A DNA stretch of 64,000 nt from Acidobacteriota bacterium (GTDB taxonomy: Bacteria > Acidobacteriota > Terriglobia > Bryobacterales > Bryobacteraceae): positions 1-64,000 of the forward strand of contig JANXRE010000072.1 in NCBI GenBank assembly GCA_025353165.1. The letters run 5' to 3'. Within the stretch, counting starts at the first letter, position 1, and each line of letters begins with the position of its first letter. The notes under the pieces were generated by a model. The model worked only from the letters and a program-made list of their open reading frames with translations. It was not told where the DNA came from and did no database searches. The position numbers and the translations under genes were made by a program. Below, piece by piece: positions 16,889 through 25,910 of this stretch.

Positions 16889-17934
16889 TGTCGACACTGC
16901 TTACCGAAATCCTCCACGCGCGTGTCAAAGTCGGCGACCTTTGGGAGAAGCTCGACGACCGCCGGATCCGCTGCTACGCGTGCGGGCATGAATGCCCGAT
17001 CTTCGAAGGACAGGCCGGCGTATGCAAGGTCCGCTACAACGAAGGCGGTCAACTGTACATTCCCTGGGGCTACGTTGCGGGCGTGAACGCCGACCCGATC
17101 GAAAAGAAGCCGTTCTTTCACGTAAAGCCCGGCACCACGGCGTTCAGCTTTGGAATGCTGGGCTGCGATCTCCACTGCGCGTACTGCCAGAACTGGGTAA
17201 CTTCGCAGGCGGTGCGCGATCCCGAGGCGGTCTCGCCGGTGCGCGAAGCCACGCCCGATTCGCTGGTCCAAGCCGCGCTCCGGACAAAATCGGTGGCGGT
17301 CGTCAGCACTTATAACGAGCCGCTGATCACGGCCGAGTGGGCCGTTGCCGTGTTCCAGCGCGCGAAGGCAGCGGGCCTGATGACCGGGTTTGTTTCGAAC
17401 GGCAACGCGACGCCGCGGGTGCTCGAATATATCCGCCCGTGGACCGATCTCTACAAGGTGGATTTGAAGAGCTTCAACGACCGCGAATACCGGCAGCTCG
17501 GGGGGCGCATTCAGCCGATCCTCGATTCGATCCGCCGCATTTACTCGATGGGGTTCTGGCTGGAGATCGTGACTCTGGTGGTACCCGGATTGAACGACAG
17601 CCCTGACGAGCTGAAACAAATTGCGGAATTCATCGCGTCGGTGTCGCCCGACGTTCCGTGGCACGTGACCGCATTCCACGAGGATTACAGGATGCTCGAT
17701 CGGGGCTCGACGTCGATCGACACCCTGCTTCGCGCGGCCGACATAGGTAGGGAAACAGGCCTGCGGTACGTGTACCCGGGCAATCTGCCCGGCCTGGTTG
17801 GCGACGGCGAGAACACGCGCTGTCCGGCATGCTTCGAAACATTGGTCGAGCGCCGCGGTTTCCGGGTGATTCGAAACAGGCTTGCCGACGGGACCTGTTT
17901 CAAGTGCGGAACCGTCATCCCGGGCCGCTGGTGA
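16888..17934 (+). CDS. amrS: AmmeMemoRadiSam system radical SAM enzyme
   Basis: 348-aa PflA-like radical SAM protein. Cluster motif CDLHCAYC gives Cys93, Cys97 and Cys100. Four more cysteines near 29-46 (CYACGHECPIFEGQAGVC) and four at the C terminus (RCPACFE...GTCFKCG) suggest extra metal sites. Family marks include WGYVAGVNADPIEKKPFFH, TYNEPL and YVYPGNLPG. Its ATG shares the last base of the upstream stop codon (TGATG), so translation is coupled to the MEMO-AMMECR1 fusion. It is known only as part of that conserved system. Confidence 0.92.
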   Translation: MSTLLTEILHARVKVGDLWEKLDDRRIRCYACGHECPIFEGQAGVCKVRYNEGGQLYIPWGYVAGVNADPIEKKPFFHVKPGTTAFSFGMLGCDLHCAYCQNWVTSQAVRDPEAVSPVREATPDSLVQAALRTKSVAVVSTYNEPLITAEWAVAVFQRAKAAGLMTGFVSNGNATPRVLEYIRPWTDLYKVDLKSFNDREYRQLGGRIQPILDSIRRIYSMGFWLEIVTLVVPGLNDSPDELKQIAEFIASVSPDVPWHVTAFHEDYRMLDRGSTSIDTLLRAADIGRETGLRYVYPGNLPGLVGDGENTRCPACFETLVERRGFRVIRNRLADGTCFKCGTVIPGRW

Positions 17935-17941
17935 TCGCAGA

Positions 17942-18451
17942 ATGATCCTCGTCCCACAACACCGCATCGCCGTGGGTTCCTGGGAGGATTACGCGAAAGC
18001 TACGGCTCAGGCGCCTCCACGTTATCAAGTGATCCTCAGTGTCTGTGACCGGACACCCCTATTCAGTAGCCACGGCGTCCGACCTCTATTGGTATCCGAT
18101 CAACGAGCTCGGGCAGTGGGGGTACAGCGTGTTTTTTTGGGCCAAACGCATTCTGGATTTCCGCACCGGACGCGGCGAGTCGATACTGATCCACTGCAAG
18201 GCAGGAGTGCACCGCTCCCCGACAATCTTGTTCACTTGGCTGCTGTCGCTGCAGGTGGCGTCGGGTCGGGTCGCGTCGACCTGAATGCGATAAACGACCT
18301 GATGGGCGATGATTACGCTGACATCTACCTGTGGGACATCCGTCGCGAGATAATACCCGGTGATCTCGAGCGTCTTTACCACCTCATGCGGGATCCTGAA
18401 ATGGGGCTCACAGACTGCTTGGAGCGTATGGACCGACACCGCGCGCACTGA
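17942..18451 (+). pseudogene. dual-specificity protein phosphatase-like gene with two frameshifts
   Basis: Pieces of one protein lie in two frames. Frame of ATG 17942: ILVPQHRIAVGSWEDYAKA...ILSVCD. Around 18045 the homology moves to the frame containing HPYSVATASDLYWYPINELG and the active-site loop HCKAGVHRSP (CX5R, ending TILFTWLLSLQ). Near 18255 it returns to the first frame (YLWDIRREIIPGDLERLYHLMR). The full product would be a cysteine-dependent phosphatase of about 165 aa. As written no single frame contains both N terminus and active site. It starts 7 nt after amrS. Confidence 0.65.
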
Positions 18452-18473
18452 CCCTTTACAGGCCAGCAACAAC

Positions 18474-20918
18474 TCACTGGACTGCTACCGTAACACTCGC
18501 CGCGCTCGCTTGATCGCCGATCACCAACAGCAGCGGGACCTTCAGCCCGCTCCTGATGTCCAGCGGCACCCGCACGTTGATCTGCATTACGCCGGCGACG
18601 AGCGCGGGCGCAGCGCCTGCGTACTCGACGGTAGCGGGCCGGCCCGCAATCCGCACGGAAACAGGAAGCAGCGGCTTCGGGAAGACGCTGGCGTTCACCG
18701 TCCCGTCCGCGACTTGGGGGCTCGTCAGGCCCTCGCCCGTGGCGTACAGAACGATCACCGACCCGCGCGGAGCCGGACTGCCGGGCGTGTTGTAAGTTCC
18801 GTCCTGGTTGAGCGCCGCGCTGCCTCCGCGCCCGCTTCCGTCCATCGTGAAAATACCGGGAGAGGACATCGTCACTTCCATGGACACCGGCGAAAACAAC
18901 AACTGCCCGTTCAGCCGGATCTGCACGCTCGTGCCGAAGGGATTGATGCCGTAGGGGACGATGCAGTTGATCTGATTCGGTCCGGCATACGTGATGGGCG
19001 CGGGCTGGTTGTCGAACAGGACCTCCGCGCCGCCCGCGATGGTCGCGACCTTTCCTCCAGCCAGACTTAGCCCCACGCCGGTTGCCGGCCCGATCGTCGC
19101 GCCGTTGCTGTATAGCGACACGATCTCGCCGGGCGCGATGGGGCCCCCATCCGCGGTCGCCGCATTGGCGATTCGAAACGGCGGTAGAGCCGAGAGCGCC
19201 TCGAAGTCCGCACTTACGAATTTCTGCTCATCGATGGTGAGATTTACCGGGTTCTGTGTCCCCCTCATGTCTCCCGACCAGTACAGTAGAATATTGCTCC
19301 CGAACGGTATCGCTTGCAGACTAACTACCGTGCCTTCGTCGTAATACCCATCCGTGGGCGGCGGGGTGGCGGTGACACTCCCTCCACCGTGATCGGTCTG
19401 GAGCAGGAGGGAGTGTTCGGGGACGAAGGTCGCGGTGATCGCGCCGGTATCTCCGGTTGCGGTCACGCTATGCTGCGGGGCGCCGCCGTCGTCCCAGCCC
19501 GCAAAACGGTAGTGCTCAAACGGCCCCTGGTCGGTGCCGGCGTTTACGATGTGTGTCTCGCCTTTCGTCCAGAAGAAATTCGCCGGAGCTGTGTACGGGA
19601 CGGAGTCGACCTCCACGGAACGGCCCGGCGGGTTGGAGGCGATGGTCGTGACGTTTCCTTGGCCAAAAGCGGCCTGAATATTGGTGGCGTACCGAATCGT
19701 GGTCCAGCTCGGGTTAGCAGCTTGCGACGGGAACACGAACCATTCGCGGAGATTAAAACCCGGCGCGGGGGTCGCGTGAATCAGAACGTTCGAGCGATCG
19801 CTGTAGAAGCCGTCGGCGGATGTGGGGTCAACCTCAATCGTGCCCGAGTTGTCCGGGTAAACAAGCGTGCCTACTTTGAACTGGCGGATGAAGCTCGCAA
19901 TGAAAAGCCTCTGGTCCGCCGAGGCCGTGATGGTGTGAGCGGCCGCTCCCCCATCGCTCCAGACGCCGAACAGGTAACGGGTCGGATCGTCGCCCTGGGC
20001 CGCGGCTTCGATCGTATGCCGCTCACCGGGAGCCCAATCGAAAGCCGTTCCGTCCGGCACCAGCGTTCCATCCACTCTTACTTCGAGACCGCCGGGCGCG
20101 GTCGCGACGGCCGTCTTCGCCGCGGGCTGGCCGTATAGCCACTGGACCCCCTGGATGTCGCCCGGCGACAAGCCCTCGCGCTGGCCGATCGGGATGCCGG
20201 CGGGGACGGTCTCGATGGTCGCGCTTAGGAAATCCCTGGCAAAGTCGTAGGCCCCATAGTGCATGATTGAGTTGAAATCGTAAGGCCCAATGTCTTGCCC
20301 GTTCCCGAACTGCTGATCGAAGTTGTACGCGCTCTCGATGTCGATGTTGTCGTACAGAATGGTCACGAAACGGTTCCGGTCGGTGCGGCTCTGCTCGTGC
20401 CACAACCCGACGGCGTGGCCCATCTCGTGGATGGTTTCGCCGAGTCCACAACCGGGCGGCAAGTTTATGTACTGTCCGTACTGTTCCCCCTGCATCCGGC
20501 CGACGTTGGACGAGCATGCAATCGTACTCGTGCCGCTGGTGAAACGAACGTAGTTGATATCGTCCGGTCCCTTATCCACGAACCGGATGAGCGTCAGGTT
20601 GGTCCAATGATCGATGGCCTGGTGGATGATCTTCTGCTGCGAGGCCGGCAGGGCGCTATCGATTTCGAAGGGGATTCTGCCGCCGGGCCAGACGAAGAAT
20701 CCCCCGGAGACGCTTATGCTTTGGGGCGTGACGCCGCGCCCAGGGTGGTGCGGGCCGCCTTCAACGTCGGCGGTCCGGCCCAGAATGATGTCGCCCTGGT
20801 AAACGGCCTCGCCGTTCACGTTCTCGAAAACGACCCGGTGTCCCCGATAAGTTCCCGTTCGCAGGTCAGTGCCAGAGCACAGTCCTGCCGCGAGGACCAC
20901 CGAGGCAAGAAGACGCAT
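18474..20918 (-). CDS. secreted astacin-type zinc metalloprotease with Solibacter C-terminal domain
   Basis: 814 aa. ATG 20918 gives a clean signal peptide (MRLLASVVLAAGLCSG) and avoids overlap with the upstream gene. Residues about 70-270 form an M12A astacin domain: HEMGHAVGLWHE (zinc ligands His164, His168, His174; catalytic Glu165) and the SIMHYGAYDF Met-turn. Several beta-rich repeats follow (VATAPGGLEVRVDG, TIASNPPGRSVEVD, LLLQTDHGGGSVTATPPP). The last 230 residues, from ANAATADGGPIAPGEIVSLY to VPLDIRSG, look like the Solibacter uncharacterised C-terminal domain, probably for surface attachment or secretion. It should act outside the cell on proteins. Confidence 0.88.
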   Translation of the reverse strand: MRLLASVVLAAGLCSGTDLRTGTYRGHRVVFENVNGEAVYQGDIILGRTADVEGGPHHPGRGVTPQSISVSGGFFVWPGGRIPFEIDSALPASQQKIIHQAIDHWTNLTLIRFVDKGPDDINYVRFTSGTSTIACSSNVGRMQGEQYGQYINLPPGCGLGETIHEMGHAVGLWHEQSRTDRNRFVTILYDNIDIESAYNFDQQFGNGQDIGPYDFNSIMHYGAYDFARDFLSATIETVPAGIPIGQREGLSPGDIQGVQWLYGQPAAKTAVATAPGGLEVRVDGTLVPDGTAFDWAPGERHTIEAAAQGDDPTRYLFGVWSDGGAAAHTITASADQRLFIASFIRQFKVGTLVYPDNSGTIEVDPTSADGFYSDRSNVLIHATPAPGFNLREWFVFPSQAANPSWTTIRYATNIQAAFGQGNVTTIASNPPGRSVEVDSVPYTAPANFFWTKGETHIVNAGTDQGPFEHYRFAGWDDGGAPQHSVTATGDTGAITATFVPEHSLLLQTDHGGGSVTATPPPTDGYYDEGTVVSLQAIPFGSNILLYWSGDMRGTQNPVNLTIDEQKFVSADFEALSALPPFRIANAATADGGPIAPGEIVSLYSNGATIGPATGVGLSLAGGKVATIAGGAEVLFDNQPAPITYAGPNQINCIVPYGINPFGTSVQIRLNGQLLFSPVSMEVTMSSPGIFTMDGSGRGGSAALNQDGTYNTPGSPAPRGSVIVLYATGEGLTSPQVADGTVNASVFPKPLLPVSVRIAGRPATVEYAGAAPALVAGVMQINVRVPLDIRSGLKVPLLLVIGDQASAASVTVAVQ

Positions 20919-20928
20919 CCCGGAAGAA

Positions 20929-22251
20929 TTACGTGAACTTGTACTCGCCCGGTTTCGGCAGGGGCGGGATTTCCATTTTCTCGTCATAACCGAAGCTCTT
21001 CGGCTGTAAGTCGAGTTTCGAGTTCATCATCATCTCCCACGTGACTTCGACACCGGAGTAGGCCGACTCACGGCCCATGATGCAGGTCATCGTGCTCTCG
21101 GCGACAGTCATCGCGTCGTTGATGTACGGCCCCTCGCCGCGAATGCTCTTCAACATCGCGGTGTGCTCGCGGACGTATGGATTCTCGCGCGGATCCTTGA
21201 ACGCCGTACGAACATCCTGCCCGGTGCCGGTACCGAGGTCGTGCCCGTTGCTGTTGCCCTTGGTGCCGACGATCAATTCGCTGATGTTCTCATAGCAGCC
21301 GCGCGGATACTGCCGGCAATGGCTCAGCATGCGAGCGCCATTCGGGTACACGAACTCGGCCACGATGTGGTCGTAGATATTGCCGTAGAATTCCGGGTTA
21401 TCCTTGGGGCGCCACGCCGCGCCGCCGCTCGCAACCACCTTCACCGGGTGCGTTCCCATCACCCAGTTACACACGTCGATGTTGTGAAGGTGCTGCTCTA
21501 CGATCTGATCGCCGCCGATCCAGACGAACGAATACCACTGGCGGTGCTGCCAGGTCATTTCTCCCCATTCCGGCTTGCGCTTGTCTGGGGATGAGATCGG
21601 GAACACGGGACTGCCGATCCAGTGCGCGTAGAGGGACGTAATGTCTCCGATCGCGCCATCATGCAGCTTCTTGACGGTCTCCATATAATCGGTGGAATTG
21701 CGCCGTTGCGCGCCCGACATGACCGTAAGCTTCAGTTCCTCGGACTTCTTGGCCGCTGCCATGAACCGGCGCACGCCGACCGGATCCGTGCCGAACGGCT
21801 TCTCGCAAAACACATGCTTCTTCGCATTGATCGCGGCTTCGAAAAACTCCGGGCGATACCCGGGAGGCGTCGCGAGCATTACGATGTCGATGTCGGAAGC
21901 GATCAGCTTCTTAAACGCGTCGAAGCCCGTGAAGCGGTGTTCGGCATCCACCTTGACGCGATCTTTCAAGACCGCGTACGACGGCTTGCTCTCGTTGACC
22001 AGATTGCGAAGCGATCCTTCCAGCTTGTCCTCGAAGAGGTCGGCCATCGCCACCAGTTCGACATTCTCCGTGCCCGTCATCATGTTGACGACGGCTTCCG
22101 TGCCGCGGCCGCCGCAGCCGATCAGTCCGGCCCTCAATTTCTCGCTGCCGGCGCCGCGTACGAGCTCGGGCTTTACAATCAGGAACGCAGACGCCGCCGT
22201 GGCGGCCGAACCGGTCTTCTGGAAGAAGTTTCGTCGGGATATATTAGTCAC
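20929..22251 (-). CDS. Gfo/Idh/MocA-family oxidoreductase with Tat signal
   Basis: 440 aa. N terminus SRRNFFQKTGSAATAASAF is a Tat signal, so it is exported folded, probably with its NAD(P) cofactor. Rossmann motif GLIGCGGRGTEAV near 43-55, HVFCEKPFGTDPVGV with the family Lys near 142, and NIDVCNWVMGTHPVKV near 257. C-terminal half includes a GENISEL-like stretch (YENISELIVGT). Exported GFO/IDH/MocA proteins are numerous in Acidobacteriota and Planctomycetes, likely acting on sugars or glycosides. It ends 10 bp before the protease gene starts and could be co-transcribed with it. Confidence 0.87.
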   Translation of the reverse strand: MTNISRRNFFQKTGSAATAASAFLIVKPELVRGAGSEKLRAGLIGCGGRGTEAVVNMMTGTENVELVAMADLFEDKLEGSLRNLVNESKPSYAVLKDRVKVDAEHRFTGFDAFKKLIASDIDIVMLATPPGYRPEFFEAAINAKKHVFCEKPFGTDPVGVRRFMAAAKKSEELKLTVMSGAQRRNSTDYMETVKKLHDGAIGDITSLYAHWIGSPVFPISSPDKRKPEWGEMTWQHRQWYSFVWIGGDQIVEQHLHNIDVCNWVMGTHPVKVVASGGAAWRPKDNPEFYGNIYDHIVAEFVYPNGARMLSHCRQYPRGCYENISELIVGTKGNSNGHDLGTGTGQDVRTAFKDPRENPYVREHTAMLKSIRGEGPYINDAMTVAESTMTCIMGRESAYSGVEVTWEMMMNSKLDLQPKSFGYDEKMEIPPLPKPGEYKFT

Positions 22252-22302
22252 GTTGGCCTTATCTTATAACTTAGGCAACCTTTTGTGTGAAACCCTTCGA
22301 AA

Positions 22303-23208
22303 ATGAGATTCCGCCGCGACAAACTCCGGGAACCGAAGGCCGTCTCCGGAGTCGTTGCCGCGGCCATTACGCCGCGCCGGGCTGGGTCCATCGAGGCGGA
22401 CATCGGCGCATTGTTCGAGCTCTGTGATTTCCTCGCCGTCCGAGGCGTCGCGGGCATCGCGCTCTACGGATCCACAGGCGAATTCACGCACTACACCCTG
22501 GACGAACGGGAGCGCGTGGCGAGCCTCTGCATTAAGCGCAGCCGCGTGCCGGTGTTGGTGAATGTCTCGCACTCCACGCTCGAGGGCACTTTGGTCCTCG
22601 CCGAGGCGGCCGCCGGCGCGGGCGCGGCGGGCATGCTGGTCATGCCGCCTTATTACTTCCGCTATGAACAGGAAGATATCGAAGCGTTTTATCTGGCGGT
22701 CGGCGAAGCGGCTTCCAAATGGGCTCCGCTCTATCTCTATAACATTCCTCGTTTTGCGAGCCCGATAGAAGCCCGGACTTCCGTGCGTTTGCTCGAAACC
22801 GGGATGTTTGCGGGCATTAAGGACTCGGGCGGCGAGTGGGCCGACTTTCAGATCCTGGCGGCCGCGCGCGTCCTGCATCCGTTCGACTTGTTCATTGGTA
22901 GCGACCTGATTTACACGCGGGCGAGACAGGTTGGAGTGACGGGTATTATTTCCGGGATCGCGTGCGCCCTGCCGGAGCTCCTGGTGGCGGTCGAGAAGGA
23001 CAGCCGTCTCGATTCGCGGCTTCAGGAATTCATCGTGCGCATCGAGAGCTTGCCCGCCCCCGTCGGAATCCGCGAGGCAGTGGGGCTGCGAGGCATCGCC
23101 CCGGGTCCCCATGCCGCGCCGCTGGGCGAGACGGGGCGGAAGGCATTGGCCGAGTTTCGCGAGTGGTTTCAAGGCTGGCTTGCGGTGGTTCTGGAGGAAT
23201 GCCGATGA
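22303..23208 (+). CDS. dihydrodipicolinate synthase/N-acetylneuraminate lyase family protein
   Basis: 301-aa class I aldolase of the DapA superfamily. LYGSTGEFTHYTLDER near 50-65, MVMPPYYFRYEQEDI near 110-123, the YNIPRF tyrosine motif and the Schiff-base lysine in FAGIKDSGG near 168. The motif order matches DapA-like aldolases acting on pyruvate plus an aldehyde; true DapA is not implied. It starts an operon: its last four bases (ATGA) hold the start of the next gene. Confidence 0.85.
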   Translation: MRFRRDKLREPKAVSGVVAAAITPRRAGSIEADIGALFELCDFLAVRGVAGIALYGSTGEFTHYTLDERERVASLCIKRSRVPVLVNVSHSTLEGTLVLAEAAAGAGAAGMLVMPPYYFRYEQEDIEAFYLAVGEAASKWAPLYLYNIPRFASPIEARTSVRLLETGMFAGIKDSGGEWADFQILAAARVLHPFDLFIGSDLIYTRARQVGVTGIISGIACALPELLVAVEKDSRLDSRLQEFIVRIESLPAPVGIREAVGLRGIAPGPHAAPLGETGRKALAEFREWFQGWLAVVLEECR

Positions 23209-24599
23209 CACACGACATGCCGCCGGACGAGTTCCGGCGCTTCGGCTACGAGGCGATCGATTGGATTGCCGGATTTCTGGCGAACATCCGCGATTACCGG
23301 GTTCTGCCGGACGTCCAACCGGGCGCGCTGACAGACGCGCTTCCCTGCTCTGGGCCGGAACACGGCGAACCGATGGAGGAGCTGCTTCGCGATTTTCGCG
23401 ATCAAATCGTCCCCGCCACAACCATTTGGAATCACCCGCGCTTCTTCGCGTATTTCTCGATCTCCGCATCGGGCCCGGGCATCCTCGGCGAGTTGCTGAC
23501 CGCCGCGCTCGACGTGAACGGGATGCTCTGGAAAAGTTCGCCGGCCGCCACGGAGCTCGAACAAGTCGCGCTGGGTTGGCTGCGCCAATGGACCGGGCTG
23601 CCGGACGACTTTTTCGGCATCATCTACGACACCGCGTCGGTCAGCAGCATGCATGCGATCGCGGCCGCGCGCGAATTGATGTTCCCGGAGGTGCGCGAAA
23701 ACGGAGGATTGACCGGCGCGGTCATGTACTGTTCGGAGCACGCGCACTCCTCCATCGACAAAGGCGCGATCGCGCTGGGGATCGGCCACAAGAATGTTCG
23801 CAAGGTTCCCGTGGACGCCGAATTCCGAATGCTGCCGGGCGAACTCGACCGGATGATCGGCGAGGACCGGGCTGCCGGACGAAAACCATTCTGCGTGGTC
23901 GCAACCACTGGAACGACGTCCACCACCAGCGTCGATCCAGTCGCTGCGATTGTTGACATCGCCGAGCGGCACGGCCTGTGGCTCCACGTCGACGCCGCGT
24001 ACGGCGGGCCGGCGGCGATCTTGCCCGAGATGCGGCCTCTGTTCGCCGGTTGGGAACGCGCCGATTCCATCGTGATGAATCCGCACAAGTGGCTGTTCAC
24101 GCCGACCGATATCAGCGTGTTGTACACCCGCCGCGCCGACGTTCTGCGCCGCGCGTTCTCGCTGGTTCCCGAGTATCTCAAGACGGCAGGGGATCCGCGG
24201 GCGGTCAACCTGATGGATTACGGCGTGCAGCTCGGGCGGCGTTTCCGCGCGTTGAAGCTGTGGTTCGTGCTGCGTTACTTCGGCCGTGAAGGCATCACGT
24301 CGATCCTGCGCGACCATATTGCGATGGCCCGGGAATTCGCCGGCTGGGTGCGCTCCGACGAGCGGTTCGAAGTGGTCGCGCCGGTCACGTTCTCGCTGGT
24401 GTGTTTTCGGATGCGCGGGCCGGATGAACCCAACCGCGCGATGATGGAAGCCGTCAACGCGACGGGCCAGGTGTTCCTCTCGCACACGGTGTTGAATGGC
24501 CGGTTCGCGCTGCGGCTGGCCATCGGGAACATTCAGACCACGCGCGACGATCTGCGCGTGACTTGGGATCTGGTGAAGGCCTGTTATCCTCATGGGTAA
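23205..24599 (+). CDS. PLP-dependent group II decarboxylase (aromatic L-amino acid type)
   Basis: 464 aa. Starts MTHDMPPDEFRRFGYEAIDWIAGFL, typical of the aromatic amino acid decarboxylase family. WNHPRFFAYFSIS, a TTGTTSTTSVDPV segment, HVDAAYGGPA with the PLP-binding Asp, and the Schiff-base lysine in MNPHKWLFTPTD. A GGAGG Shine-Dalgarno sequence precedes ATG 23205. It overlaps dapA-like by 4 bp and pyrD by 8 bp. The substrate could be Trp, Tyr, Phe or DOPA; no motif here settles it. Products would be aromatic amines. Confidence 0.87.
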   Translation: MTHDMPPDEFRRFGYEAIDWIAGFLANIRDYRVLPDVQPGALTDALPCSGPEHGEPMEELLRDFRDQIVPATTIWNHPRFFAYFSISASGPGILGELLTAALDVNGMLWKSSPAATELEQVALGWLRQWTGLPDDFFGIIYDTASVSSMHAIAAARELMFPEVRENGGLTGAVMYCSEHAHSSIDKGAIALGIGHKNVRKVPVDAEFRMLPGELDRMIGEDRAAGRKPFCVVATTGTTSTTSVDPVAAIVDIAERHGLWLHVDAAYGGPAAILPEMRPLFAGWERADSIVMNPHKWLFTPTDISVLYTRRADVLRRAFSLVPEYLKTAGDPRAVNLMDYGVQLGRRFRALKLWFVLRYFGREGITSILRDHIAMAREFAGWVRSDERFEVVAPVTFSLVCFRMRGPDEPNRAMMEAVNATGQVFLSHTVLNGRFALRLAIGNIQTTRDDLRVTWDLVKACYPHG

Positions 24600-25521
24600 A
24601 GTGTCCGACCGCCTGGCCGTTTCGCTCTGCGGTATCCCACTGAAGAACCCCGTAATAGCGGCTTCCGGCACCTTCGCTTACGGCGTCGAGTTCCGCGACA
24701 TCTTCGATCTGAACGAACTCGGCGGATTCGTGGTGAAGGGACTGTCTAAGGAGCCGATGGAAGGCAATCCTCCGCCGCGCTTATGGGAGACGGCCGCCGG
24801 GATGATGAACTCCGTCGGCTTGCAGAACATCGGCGTGCGGGCCTTCGTCCGCGACAAGCTTCCCGAACTGCGCGGGTTGAGTGCCGCTGTCTTCGCCAAT
24901 GTCTTCGGATACGAAACCGCGGACTATGTCGAAGTGGTCCGCGCGCTCGAGGACGCCGAAGGCTTGGCCGCTTACGAGCTGAACGTCTCCTGCCCGAATA
25001 CCAAGCACGGCGGCCTCTTCTTCTCGTCCCACCCGGCTCTACTTGCGGAAGTGGTGAGCGCGGTGAAGGCCATCGCACACCGGCCCGTCATCGTGAAGCT
25101 GTCGCCCAACGTCGCCCGCATCGAGCCGCTCGCGCAGGCCGCAGAACAGGCCGGGGCCGACGCGATCTCCTTAGTGAATACGTTCGTGGCTCTGGCGATC
25201 GATCCGCGAACGCGCAAGCCGCGGATAGGCGCGGGGTTCGGCGGCCTCAGCGGACCCGCGATCAAGCCGATTGCCGTGCGACTGGTCTACGAAGCCGTGA
25301 AGTCGGTGCGCATCCCGGTCATCGGTCTCGGCGGAATCCGTTCAGGCGAGGACGCGGCGGAGTTCCTGATCGCCGGCGCGTCGGCGGTCGAGGTCGGTAC
25401 GGCGAGTTTCTGGGATCCGGCGGCTGCGCCGAGGATCGCGCGCGAGTTGGACCGCTTTCTGCGCGAGCAGGGAATCGCGCACGTGGGCGACCTGATCGGC
25501 ACGCTACAATGGCCGACGTGA
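24592..25521 (+). CDS. pyrD: dihydroorotate dehydrogenase, catalytic subunit (class 1)
   Basis: 309-aa FMN enzyme of pyrimidine synthesis. AVSLCGIPLKNPVIAASGTFAYG at the N terminus, NVSCPNTKHGG with the catalytic cysteine of class 1B enzymes, VKLSPNV, and the phosphate-binding IGLGGIRSGEDAAEFL and AVEVGTA. A class 1B enzyme normally pairs with PyrK, which is not in this window. It starts inside the preceding decarboxylase (8-bp overlap) and its end overlaps ridA by 13 bp. Confidence 0.92.
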   Translation: MGKVSDRLAVSLCGIPLKNPVIAASGTFAYGVEFRDIFDLNELGGFVVKGLSKEPMEGNPPPRLWETAAGMMNSVGLQNIGVRAFVRDKLPELRGLSAAVFANVFGYETADYVEVVRALEDAEGLAAYELNVSCPNTKHGGLFFSSHPALLAEVVSAVKAIAHRPVIVKLSPNVARIEPLAQAAEQAGADAISLVNTFVALAIDPRTRKPRIGAGFGGLSGPAIKPIAVRLVYEAVKSVRIPVIGLGGIRSGEDAAEFLIAGASAVEVGTASFWDPAAAPRIARELDRFLREQGIAHVGDLIGTLQWPT

Positions 25522-25910
25522 ACACTTCCAAAAAACAGATCGTCGCCACGGAACACGCGCCGAAAGCGATCGGGCCCTATTCTCAAGCCGTGGTCCACAA
25601 CGGAATCGCGTACTTGAGCGGGCAAATCCCTTTGGACCCGGCGACGCAGCAATTGATCGAAGGCGACATCGCCGCGCAGACCGAGCGCGTGCTAGCGAAC
25701 ATTCAGGCAGTGCTCGCGGCCTGCGGGTCGTCGCTCGACGGAGTTCTGAAGACAACGGTCTTCCTGGCGGACATGAGCGAGTTCGCGCGCATGAACGAAG
25801 TGTACGGGCGCTATTTCAGCGAAAATGCGCCGGCCCGGTCCACGGTGCAAGCCGCGCGGTTGCCGCGCGACGTGCGGGTGGAGATCGACTGCATCGCGAT
25901 CGCCGGCTGA
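25509..25910 (+). CDS. ridA: RidA family reactive intermediate deaminase
   Basis: 133 aa. KAIGPYSQAVVHNGIAYLSGQIPLDP, NIQAVLAACGSSLDGVLKTTVFLADM, FSENAPARSTVQAARLPRDVRVEIDCIAI. The catalytic Arg before VEI is kept, so it should hydrolyse 2-aminoacrylate and related imines made by PLP enzymes. The start is ATG 25509, inside the end of pyrD. Presence in an operon with a PLP decarboxylase fits protection from PLP-enzyme by-products. Confidence 0.92.
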   Translation: MADVNTSKKQIVATEHAPKAIGPYSQAVVHNGIAYLSGQIPLDPATQQLIEGDIAAQTERVLANIQAVLAACGSSLDGVLKTTVFLADMSEFARMNEVYGRYFSENAPARSTVQAARLPRDVRVEIDCIAIAG

